Shown one piece after another: positions 1 through 5,195 of a stretch of DNA of 5,195 nt; position 1 is the stretch's first letter, and each line of letters opens with the position of its first letter. The notes under the pieces were generated by a model. It worked only from the letters and a program-made list of their open reading frames with translations. It ran no database searches and was not told where the DNA came from. Location of the stretch: the NCBI GenBank assembly GCA_025350365.1, contig JANXXY010000471.1, positions 1 to 5,195 of the forward strand, written 5' to 3'. A program made the position numbers and the translations under genes. This stretch comes from Bacteroidales bacterium. GTDB taxonomy: Bacteria; Bacteroidota; Bacteroidia; Bacteroidales; JAAUTT01.

Positions 1-2
1 TT

Positions 3-92
3 CTTTTCTCGTTTGCTTTTATTACAATGAAAAGAATGAACCTATCGGGCATGATTCCTGCTTTTTATTTTTTTATTTTCTGGCACACCTAA
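3..92 (+). CDS. possible 3' end of an upstream membrane-protein gene (partial)
   Basis: A frame open from the left edge ends in TAA at 90-92, 12 bp before the porin start. Its 29 codons are rich in Phe, Ile, Leu, Met and Trp, with a short basic stretch (MKRMN), as in the last transmembrane helix and tail of an integral membrane protein. The spacing would suit an operon with the porin. The piece is too short to name a family. A second frame (2-151) is also open across this region but runs into the porin gene, so an open frame alone is weak evidence. Sequence to the left of the window would settle it. Confidence 0.25.
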   Translation, partial: LFSFAFITMKRMNLSGMIPAFYFFIFWHT

Positions 93-104
93 TTAATCTA
101 TTCA

Positions 105-1364
105 ATGAAAAACTTTTTACTTATTGCAGCAATAGGAACAATAGGGATTAATATACATGCTCAGGAACCTACAGGAATTATACATCCTGTTAAACTTGGT
201 GAAAATGTGAATGTTAACTTTGGAGGTTTTGTGCGTATCGATTATTTTATAAATTCGAGAAAAGGCACAGAAAACGTTGATGGTTTATTTTTTATGTGGC
301 CCGATGCAGTGAATAAAGATGCCAACGGGTACGACCTGAGTGAAAAAGTTAACCAAAATCTATCGGCAACTCCTACTCGTTTTTCTGCACTTTTTAATGG
401 ACCTTACGCTTTGGGTGCAAAAGCTTCGGCATATTTTGAATTCGATTTCACTGGTGGAAACAGTAACTATCTTTTATTTCGCCAGGGATGGGTTAAACTT
501 GATTGGGACAAATCCACATTGCAAATTGGCAGAACCTGGCATCCCTTGCAAGGACCGGTTTTTCCCACTACGGTATCTATGAACTTTGAAAGTCCGTTCA
601 ATGTATTTTGCAGAGGCGAGCAGGTTCGGTATACTTATATGCCTGGTAAATTTAAATTACTTGCAGCAGTCTTTTTGCAAAGCGCACAAGCATCGTTTGG
701 CCCTGTGGGTCAAAGTTTTTCATATATGAGAAACGCAATGGCACCCGATCTAAACCTTCAATTGCATTTTTCGAATGGTGGTTTTACCACCGGCATTATG
801 GGCGAATACAAAGCGCTTCTGCCGCGCGAATCTACCAGCTATAATAAAAAGCCATATTATAAAACAAACGAGAATATTCAATCATATGCATTAGCGGTAT
901 TTGGCCAATATAAATCGGGCAAATTTATAGTAAAAGGAAATGCCATGTTTGGACAAAATCTGGCCGAAATGGCGATGCAGGGAGGTTATGCCAGATCATC
1001 GATTGACACCATTACGGGGCATGAAACTTATACGACTGGAAATGCCTTTACTTCCTGGATTAACGTTCTTTACGGCGAAAAAGTAAAGGTGGGGATTTTT
1101 GGCGGTTATCAGAAAAACTTAGGTTTTAGTAATCAACTAAATGTTGCGGACTATACATTTTATGGACGGGGTGAAAAAATTGGGTCGATGATGCGAATAT
1201 CGCCATCGGTAAGCTATTATTCCGGCAGGATGGTTTTTCAACTCGAAACAGAACTCACTTCCACCGCATATGGCACTATCGACATTTTAAATAAAGGAAA
1301 TATAAAAGACACCGAAAGTGTATACAACCGAAGACTTATTCTTTCAGTAAGTTACTTTTTTTAG
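105..1364 (+). CDS. porin-like outer-membrane beta-barrel protein
   Basis: This 419-residue protein is predicted to form a beta-barrel channel in the outer membrane; its substrate cannot be read from sequence. Residues 1-19 are a signal peptide (basic MKN, hydrophobic core, INIHA) with likely cleavage before Gln20. After a short linker, GGFVRIDYF (about 40-48) opens a series of alternating amphipathic strands. The block at about 89-147 (TPTRFSALFNGP, ALGAKASAYFEFDF, LLFRQGWVKLDW, LQIGRTWHPL) matches the conserved core of Gram-negative porins: an SR(L/F)-type strand, the YFEFDF strand, and a 'GRTWHPL' turn. Strands continue to the C-terminus, which ends SVSYFF with a terminal Phe, typical of proteins assembled by the BAM complex. 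ATG 105 is chosen because it directly precedes the signal peptide. The gene converges with the hydrolase at 1372 with only 7 bp between stops and no room for a separate terminator. The beta-barrel call is firm; the porin subfamily (DcaP-like is one option) is uncertain. Confidence 0.8.
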   Translation: MKNFLLIAAIGTIGINIHAQEPTGIIHPVKLGENVNVNFGGFVRIDYFINSRKGTENVDGLFFMWPDAVNKDANGYDLSEKVNQNLSATPTRFSALFNGPYALGAKASAYFEFDFTGGNSNYLLFRQGWVKLDWDKSTLQIGRTWHPLQGPVFPTTVSMNFESPFNVFCRGEQVRYTYMPGKFKLLAAVFLQSAQASFGPVGQSFSYMRNAMAPDLNLQLHFSNGGFTTGIMGEYKALLPRESTSYNKKPYYKTNENIQSYALAVFGQYKSGKFIVKGNAMFGQNLAEMAMQGGYARSSIDTITGHETYTTGNAFTSWINVLYGEKVKVGIFGGYQKNLGFSNQLNVADYTFYGRGEKIGSMMRISPSVSYYSGRMVFQLETELTSTAYGTIDILNKGNIKDTESVYNRRLILSVSYFF

Positions 1365-1371
1365 GTGAATG

Positions 1372-2160
1372 TCACATACACTGCATCACAAACGATTTCA
1401 AAGCCTCCAAACAAAGACCCGGTTCTTCCAGAAAGCCCATATGTCCTGAATTTTCAAGAGTAAGAATTTCTCCTCTCGATGAGCGGTTGCCAATGCTATA
1501 CATCATCTCGTAAGGGATGTAATTATCCTTTTTCCCGAGAATAAAAAGGATAGGCACATTTGTTTCTTTTAGCAATGCCTGCCGGTCGGGTCTGATTTTC
1601 ATTCCTTTGAGTAAAGCAATAATTCCATCGGGTTGACAGGTTGCTGCCACTTTTTTTGCCCATTCCACCTTATTAGAAAAACGGATAAGGTTATCAGTTG
1701 CAAATCCTTTAGGGACATTGTTATTGAAAAGTATCTCCTGTCTGCCTTGTTTTACCAATTCAATTTCCTTATCGCGATTGGCCTTTTTCTCTTCATTATC
1801 GGCAAAGGGGGTGGAGTGGAAAAGACATATGCCGGATACTTTGGTTCGGTAATTTGCGAGATACGCCTGTATAACATATCCACCCATGGAATGACCGACA
1901 AGGAAAATTTCGGTAATCGCCAGATTTTTTATTACTTCGTCAACAGCTTCGGCCAGCAGGTCCATGGTGTGTATTTCCGAAATTTTTCCTGACAGTCCGT
2001 GCCCGGGAATATCAATCGAAATCACACGGAAAGATTTTGATAAATCCTTGGCAAAATCCGACCAAATTTCGTTTGTTTCGAGATAACCATGCAGGAGCAC
2101 TATAACATGGCCTTGTCCCTGATCGGAGTAATTAATGAATGAAGATTTAAATGGAATCAT
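1372..2160 (-). CDS. cytoplasmic alpha/beta-fold hydrolase (Ser-Asp-His)
   Basis: This 262-residue single-domain alpha/beta hydrolase probably cleaves an ester or similar bond in a small molecule; the substrate is unknown. The fold is clear: VIVLLHGYLE (19-28) carries the HG oxyanion motif, SIDIPGHGLSG (48-58) is the usual strand-and-loop, and VGHSMGGYV (88-96) is the nucleophile elbow with Ser91. The acid is likely Asp212 in ILGKKDNYIP and the base is His240 in ENSGHMGFLEEP, so the triad is complete. Residues about 118-190 form the variable cap. No signal peptide or membrane segment is seen, so it should be cytoplasmic. The length suits esterases, BioH-type enzymes, 3-oxoadipate enol-lactonase-like proteins and RsbQ-like proteins, and nothing here separates these. 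The ATG at 2160 starts just before the first strand (FINYSDQGQG). The gene has its own 328-bp upstream gap, so it is probably transcribed separately from the atp unit. Confidence 0.88.
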   Translation of the reverse strand: MIPFKSSFINYSDQGQGHVIVLLHGYLETNEIWSDFAKDLSKSFRVISIDIPGHGLSGKISEIHTMDLLAEAVDEVIKNLAITEIFLVGHSMGGYVIQAYLANYRTKVSGICLFHSTPFADNEEKKANRDKEIELVKQGRQEILFNNNVPKGFATDNLIRFSNKVEWAKKVAATCQPDGIIALLKGMKIRPDRQALLKETNVPILFILGKKDNYIPYEMMYSIGNRSSRGEILTLENSGHMGFLEEPGLCLEALKSFVMQCM

Positions 2161-2234
2161 AATGACAGTTTTTTAAAGCACAATACTTGATTTTCAGTGG
2201 ATACGTCATCCCCCATTTACACCTGCAAGGTACT

Positions 2235-2255
2235 AAACTTTTGACAAAAACTTTT
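2235..2255. repeat. 8-bp direct repeat upstream of the hydrolase gene
   Basis: AAACTTTT occurs at 2235-2242 and 2248-2255, a 13-bp period, about 75-95 bp upstream of the minus-strand hydrolase start at 2160. On the coding strand it reads AAAAGTTT, TTGTC, AAAAGTTT. The position could suit a transcription-factor site, but A/T-rich 8-mers recur by chance in this kind of DNA and no regulator is recognised. Confidence 0.3.
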
Positions 2256-2303
2256 CATGAGATTGATCGGGTGTACGACAATATTCCAGTTTCAGATTTT
2301 CAT

Positions 2304-2412
2304 TGAAAATAGTCGCATAGCGGCGACCTGTTTGTAGAGCTGATGCAAGTGAAGCTTGACAAGTGCCTCCAGGAGCGACCCGAAACCTAGTATCGGCGAC
2401 ACTAATATTTCA
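2304..2412. repeat. GC-rich small interspersed-repeat-like element with imperfect inverted ends
   Basis: By hand count, bases 2311-2400 are about 56% G+C, against about 38% in the adjoining 60 bases to the left. The ends are imperfect inverted repeats: TGAAAATAGTCGC (2304-2316, plus strand) against TGAAATATTAGTGTCGC (2412-2396, minus strand). Inside lie a hairpin GTCGC/GCGAC (2312-2316 with 2323-2327), a further GCGAC at 2375-2379, an odd palindrome CTCC-A-GGAG (2367-2375), CAAGTG twice (2346-2351, 2360-2365), and CTACAAACAG on the minus strand (2337-2328). From memory, the pairing of CTACAAACAGGTCGC with a CTCC/GGAG palindrome resembles short non-coding repeats common in Bacteroidota genomes. 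There is no reading frame or transposase. It may be a decayed copy, and its exact ends are a guess. Confidence 0.45.
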
Positions 2413-2488
2413 CGCTTCAGGCATGGTTTAATTCTGCTGAAAATGTGGTTTTATGCCGTGAGGAAAATCAAGGTCTGGTAGCAAAAAA

Positions 2489-3220
2489 TCACTTTTTCAA
2501 TCCCTTGAAGAACAATAGAAGAGAAAACCAGCATTCATTGTTCTCAGGAGCAGATTGCCATAAAGCTCTCGATCCATGAATTCCGGGGTTATGTGAAGGG
2601 ACAAACCAGGTAATGAGATTACCCGAAACATCTGAAAGCATTTCCTTTACAAACGGGTTTTCGCTTTTTGTGGAGGCTACAAATATTGGTTTATCGAACT
2701 TTGACAAAACGGTTTTCAAAGTGAGTTGTGGCTGAAAATACTCGCCTGGACTAAATGCTATTACAGCACGAACTTTATTATTGTCGCAGGCAATTTTAAG
2801 CGCTAATGATGCCGAATAGGAACTCCCGAATAGAACAATTCTATTCTGATTGTATTGTTTCACATACTCGATGGCAGCCTGCATATCCTTTTCGGCATCA
2901 AGGTATTCAGTTGGCAAATGCTTTTCGTGGGCTTTGGCGGCTGTTTCGTTTTTTATAAAATTCACTTCTTTGCCAGAACGTAAATCAACAGCAAGGCAGT
3001 TATAACCTAATTTCATCAGTTTGGGAGCAGTCTCCTGATACTCGCCACGACTAAAATTAGCCTGATGGAAAAGAATAATAAAAGGGTAACTTTTATCCTT
3101 AAGGTAAAGGTCGGCGGTAACCGTTAAACCGTCAGTGGAAGAGAAAGTAACCGTTTGTTGCGCTTCAGACATAGTCGGTAACAGCAGTAAAATGAAGATA
3201 AAACGAAGTGCGTATGTCAT
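2489..3220 (-). CDS. exported dienelactone-hydrolase-like alpha/beta hydrolase
   Basis: This 243-residue protein begins with a signal peptide (MTYALRFIFILLLLPTMSEA), with likely cleavage after Ala20 before QQTVTF, so it should act in the periplasm. The mature part has the alpha/beta-hydrolase order: strands TVTFSSTDGLTVTADLYL (23-40), FIILFHQANFSRGEY (47-61) with the oxyanion loop at His52-Gln53, NCLAVDLRSGKE (74-85), and IVLFGSSYSASLA (128-140) with a G-S-S-Y-S elbow and Ser134 as nucleophile. The base is likely His215 (GIHGSRALW). The acid is unclear: the usual Asp position falls in VASTKSENPF (181-190), where Glu187 is the best candidate. Ser136 replaces the common second Gly of GxSxG. The ATG at 3220 is 12 bp after the atpC stop, so it is probably cotranscribed with atpDC. 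The substrate is unknown and nothing links the protein to ATP synthesis. The fold is confident; the 'dienelactone hydrolase' label is a family likeness only. Confidence 0.82.
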   Translation of the reverse strand: MTYALRFIFILLLLPTMSEAQQTVTFSSTDGLTVTADLYLKDKSYPFIILFHQANFSRGEYQETAPKLMKLGYNCLAVDLRSGKEVNFIKNETAAKAHEKHLPTEYLDAEKDMQAAIEYVKQYNQNRIVLFGSSYSASLALKIACDNNKVRAVIAFSPGEYFQPQLTLKTVLSKFDKPIFVASTKSENPFVKEMLSDVSGNLITWFVPSHNPGIHGSRALWQSAPENNECWFSLLLFFKGLKK

Positions 3221-3232
3221 TGAAATGAATTG

Positions 3233-3481
3233 CTAAGAAAGCAATGATTCTGCCAATACGATAACTTGGTTTTTCAGTACCTGAATTACTCCTCCATTTA
3301 TTGAGAACTGCTGAGTTTGATCGTCATTGGTAATTACTTTTACAATTCCCTCATCAAGTGTAGAAATAATTGCAGCATGGTTTTCCATAACTTCAAAGGA
3401 GCCACCCTTACCGGGTACTTTAACTAATTTAACTTCGCCGGCGAAAACCTTTTTCCCAGGTGTTAATATTTCGAGATGCAT
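3233..3481 (-). CDS. atpC: F1F0 ATP synthase epsilon subunit, short form
   Basis: The epsilon subunit belongs to the central stalk of ATP synthase, where it binds gamma and the c-ring and couples rotation to catalysis. These 82 residues are the N-terminal beta-sandwich only: LEILTPGKKVFAGEV (3-17), the conserved VPGKGGSFEVMENHAAIISTLDEG block (22-45; compare GxxGxFxVLPxHAP), and FSINGGVIQVLKNQVIVLAES (59-79; compare GGFxEVxxNxVxVLAE). It then stops, lacking the C-terminal helical hairpin of the roughly 135-residue forms that brakes ATP hydrolysis. The short form is usual in Bacteroidota, so this is not a truncation. It follows atpD on the same strand with a 97-bp gap holding a strong inverted repeat, and precedes the exported hydrolase by 12 bp. 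No Shine-Dalgarno is visible; the leader is A/T-only near the ATG. Confidence 0.95.
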   Translation of the reverse strand: MHLEILTPGKKVFAGEVKLVKVPGKGGSFEVMENHAAIISTLDEGIVKVITNDDQTQQFSINGGVIQVLKNQVIVLAESLLS

Positions 3482-3500
3482 AAATTAATAAATTAAATCA

Positions 3501-3560
3501 ATTTGAAAATTTGAAAATTAAAAAGGTCAACCATAAATAGTTATTTTCAAATTTTCAAAT
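3501..3560 (-). repeat. perfect 18-bp inverted repeat between atpD and atpC
   Basis: The arm ATTTGAAAATTTGAAAAT (3501-3518) is the exact reverse complement of ATTTTCAAATTTTCAAAT (3543-3560), leaving a 24-base loop. Each arm is itself a doubled TTTGAAAA-type unit, and a further partial unit, ATTTCAAAT, lies at 3567-3575 beside the atpD stop. In the atpD-atpC transcript this would form an 18-bp stem, mostly A-U pairs with two G-C pairs. It has no tight U-run directly after it, so it is not a classic intrinsic terminator. It might stabilise the atpD message end or lower atpC output. It may equally be an A/T-rich repeat of a kind scattered between Bacteroidota genes. Confidence 0.8.
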
Positions 3561-3578
3561 CTCCTCATTTCAAATTTT

Positions 3579-5087
3579 TTAGTTTGCTTCGGCAAGTAGA
3601 CGATCTCCCTTTTCGATTGCATCTTCAATGGTTCCTACCATGATAAATGCCGCTTCAGGATACTTGTCAACTTCACCGTTCATTATCATATTAAACCCTT
3701 TGATGGTATCTTCAATTGATACAAGAACGCCTTTTAAACCGGTAAACTGCTCAGCAACATGGAATGGTTGAGACAGGAAACGTTGAACACGGCGCGCACG
3801 ATGCACCACCAGTTTGTCATCTTCGGATAACTCATCCATCCCCAGGATAGCAATAATATCCTGCAATTCTTTGTAACGCTGAAGGATTTCCTTCACCTTT
3901 TGAGCTGTTTCGTAGTGCTCCAGACCAACAACCTCAACACTTAATATTCGCGAGGTTGAATCGAGAGGATTTACAGCAGGATAAATGCCAAGCTCGGAAA
4001 TTTTGCGGTCGAGAACTGTTGTGGCATCCAAATGGCTGAAAGTGGTTGCAGGAGCAGGATCTGTTAAGTCATCAGCAGGTACATAAATAGCTTGAACTGA
4101 AGTAATTGATCCGCGTTTTGTAGAAGTAATACGTTCCTGCATCAAACCCATTTCGGTAGAAAGGGTTGGCTGATAACCTACGGCTGATGGCATACGACCA
4201 AGCAATGCGGATACCTCCGAACCAGCCTGTGTAAAACGAAAAATATTATCTACAAAAAAGAGAATATCACGACCGCCTGACTTTTCATCGCCATCGCGGA
4301 ATGATTCCGCTACGGTTAATCCGGACAATGCCACAGTAGCGCGTGCTCCCGGAGGTTCGTTCATTTGACCGAACACCAACGTGGCTTGTGACTCACGAAG
4401 GGCTGATTCGTCGATTTTGGATAGATCCCAACCGCCTTCTTCCATGCTCTTCGAAAACGCTTCACCATATTTAATAACTCCTGACTCAATCATTTCCCGA
4501 AGCAAGTCGTTACCTTCTCTGGTACGTTCCCCTACACCAGCAAACACCGACAAACCGGAATAACGTTTTGCAATATTGTTGATAAGTTCCATGATAACAA
4601 CGGTTTTACCAACACCAGCACCACCAAATAAACCAATTTTTCCACCCTTAGAATAGGGTTCGAGCAAATCGATTACTTTAATACCTGTAAAAAGCACTTC
4701 AGCTTTGGTAGAAAGGTCTTCAAAACGGGGCGGTTTATTATGAATTTGGTAACCGTTGCTTTTATCAACTGGTTTAATACCATCGATAGCATCTCCGATT
4801 ACATTAAGAAGCCGGCCGCGTACCTGATCGCCAACAGGCATTCTTATTGGACTTCCCTGCGAAACAACATGCATTCCCCTGCGCAACCCATCAGTGGAAT
4901 CCATTGCTATGGCACGAACTGAATTTTCACCTATGTGTTGTTGAACTTCAGCAATAAGTATTTGACCATCGTCCCTTTTTACTTCAAGTGCATCGTGAAT
5001 ACTTGGTAGGTCGCCTTCTATCTTTTCAAAACTCACATCAATCACTGGTCCAATAACCTGAATGATCTCACCCGCTAAATTTGACAT
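3579..5087 (-). CDS. atpD: F1F0 ATP synthase beta subunit
   Basis: This is the catalytic subunit of the F1 head: three beta subunits alternate with three alpha subunits and make ATP from ADP and phosphate as gamma turns. It is full length at 502 residues. The N-terminal beta-barrel (about 4-85) starts GEIIQVIGPVIDVSF. The nucleotide-binding domain has Walker A GGAGVGKT (155-162, Lys161 and Thr162), GERTREGND (186-194) with catalytic Glu187 and Arg188, Walker B ILFFVD (275-280, Asp280), and the ATPase alpha/beta signature PAVNPLDSTS (370-379). The C-terminal helical domain carries the gamma-contacting loop as DELSEDD (418-424), against the textbook DELSEED. An extra segment (about 205-234, YGEAFSKSMEEGGWDLSKIDE) precedes GQMNEPPGARA and is, as I recall, usual in Bacteroidota. 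The ATG at 5087 gives the standard N-terminus. atpC follows on the same strand; no other subunit gene is in the window. Confidence 0.98.
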   Translation of the reverse strand: MSNLAGEIIQVIGPVIDVSFEKIEGDLPSIHDALEVKRDDGQILIAEVQQHIGENSVRAIAMDSTDGLRRGMHVVSQGSPIRMPVGDQVRGRLLNVIGDAIDGIKPVDKSNGYQIHNKPPRFEDLSTKAEVLFTGIKVIDLLEPYSKGGKIGLFGGAGVGKTVVIMELINNIAKRYSGLSVFAGVGERTREGNDLLREMIESGVIKYGEAFSKSMEEGGWDLSKIDESALRESQATLVFGQMNEPPGARATVALSGLTVAESFRDGDEKSGGRDILFFVDNIFRFTQAGSEVSALLGRMPSAVGYQPTLSTEMGLMQERITSTKRGSITSVQAIYVPADDLTDPAPATTFSHLDATTVLDRKISELGIYPAVNPLDSTSRILSVEVVGLEHYETAQKVKEILQRYKELQDIIAILGMDELSEDDKLVVHRARRVQRFLSQPFHVAEQFTGLKGVLVSIEDTIKGFNMIMNGEVDKYPEAAFIMVGTIEDAIEKGDRLLAEAN

Positions 5088-5166
5088 ACAATATAATTTT
5101 GAAATCTTCTATTTATTTTAAAAATTTAAAGTTAATTATTAATTCGGGAAACAGAATCGAATTACA
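5088..5166 (-). promoter_or_regulatory. A/T-rich leader and possible promoter region of atpD
   Basis: The stretch immediately upstream of the atpD ATG is strongly A/T-rich, has no reading frame and no Shine-Dalgarno, and should carry the start of the atpDC transcript unless transcription enters from further upstream. The nearest thing to a Bacteroidota -7 box (TAnnTTTG) is TAACTTTA on the minus strand (5134-5127), about 40 bases before the ATG. No TTTG lies about 19 bp above it, so the match is weak. Confidence 0.25.
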
Positions 5167-5195
5167 ATTGAAATAGATTGAAATAGATTGAAATA
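5167..5195. repeat. 10-bp tandem repeat running off the window
   Basis: ATTGAAATAG is repeated without change at 5167-5176 and 5177-5186, with a third copy at 5187-5195 lacking only its last base because the window ends. The array length is therefore unknown. It lies about 80 bp upstream of atpD. The TTGAAA core resembles the TTTGAAAA units of the inverted repeat on the other side of atpD. Confidence 0.75.

Larger units (their letters stand above)
2161..2488. other. non-coding intergenic stretch between two minus-strand hydrolase genes
   Basis: No credible reading frame crosses these 328 bases. They should contain the promoter of the hydrolase ending at 1372 and the 3' end of the atpD-atpC-hydrolase transcript. 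From right to left they hold: a possible weak imperfect hairpin (GGCAT 2420-2424 with ATGCC 2453-2457, flanked by CACG 2411-2414 and CGTG 2457-2460) without a clear T-run; the GC-rich repeat-like element at 2304-2412; a perfect palindrome ATTTTCA-T-TGAAAAT at 2296-2310; and a direct repeat AAACTTTT at 2235-2242 and 2248-2255. I could not find a good match to the Bacteroidota promoter pattern (TTTG, about 19 bp, TAnnTTTG). Confidence 0.7.

Noticed and set aside
2..151. Second open frame at the left edge, reading through the porin start
   Set aside because: It overlaps the porin signal-peptide coding region in another frame; the frame ending at 92 is the better candidate for an upstream gene.
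340..582. 80-codon open frame on the plus strand
   Set aside because: It lies wholly inside the porin gene in another frame and its translation shows no domain or leader.
1633..1992. 119-codon plus-strand open frame
   Set aside because: It is antisense to the hydrolase gene, whose full catalytic triad shows that the minus strand is the coding one.
1372..3220. The two alpha/beta hydrolase genes as a tandem duplication
   Set aside because: They share only the fold. Motifs, lengths, signal peptide and cap region differ throughout.
3233..3481. Truncated atpC
   Set aside because: At 82 residues it lacks the C-terminal helices, but the single-domain form is normal in Bacteroidota and the domain is intact.
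3501..3560. Intrinsic terminator after atpD
   Set aside because: The stem is A/T-rich with a 24-base loop and is not followed by a compact T-run on the transcribed side; atpC follows directly.
4381..4922. Two 60-codon plus-strand open frames (4381-4563 and 4740-4922)
   Set aside because: Both are antisense to highly conserved parts of atpD and have no protein-family features.
5167..5195. Start of a CRISPR array
   Set aside because: The 10-bp units are directly adjacent with no spacers.

Overview
The window looks like a piece of a Bacteroidota chromosome. The F1 beta subunit reads like those of Bacteroidales and relatives, including the extra segment between the GERTREGND and GQMNEPPGARA motifs. 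The epsilon subunit is the short single-domain form. Intergenic DNA is A/T-rich, genes lack clear Shine-Dalgarno sequences, and there is an outer-membrane beta-barrel protein ending in Phe. I cannot place it below phylum or order.

Layout. Bases 1-104 hold at most the last codons of an upstream membrane-protein gene and the leader of the next gene. Bases 105-1364 (+) encode a secreted porin-like beta-barrel protein. It converges, with only 7 bp between stop codons, on a minus-strand cytoplasmic alpha/beta hydrolase (1372-2160). Bases 2161-2488 are non-coding and contain a GC-rich element of about 110 bp that resembles a small interspersed repeat. Bases 5087 down to 2489 form a minus-strand unit of three genes: atpD (F1 beta), atpC (F1 epsilon) and, 12 bp after atpC, an exported dienelactone-hydrolase-like protein. 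Between atpD and atpC lies a perfect 18-bp inverted repeat made of TTTGAAAA units. Upstream of atpD is A/T-rich leader DNA, ending in a 10-bp tandem repeat that runs off the window.

How the genes fit together. AtpD and AtpC are parts of the same rotary ATP synthase. The other subunits (a, c, b, delta, alpha, gamma) are absent here, so the ATP synthase genes are either split or continue upstream of atpD. The porin and the two hydrolases have no evident functional link to the synthase. The exported hydrolase may simply share its transcript.

I found no convincing new system, no mobile element with a transposase, no CRISPR array and no RNA gene. The items most worth checking are the atpD-atpC hairpin, the GC-rich repeat-like element, and the coupling of the exported hydrolase to atpDC.
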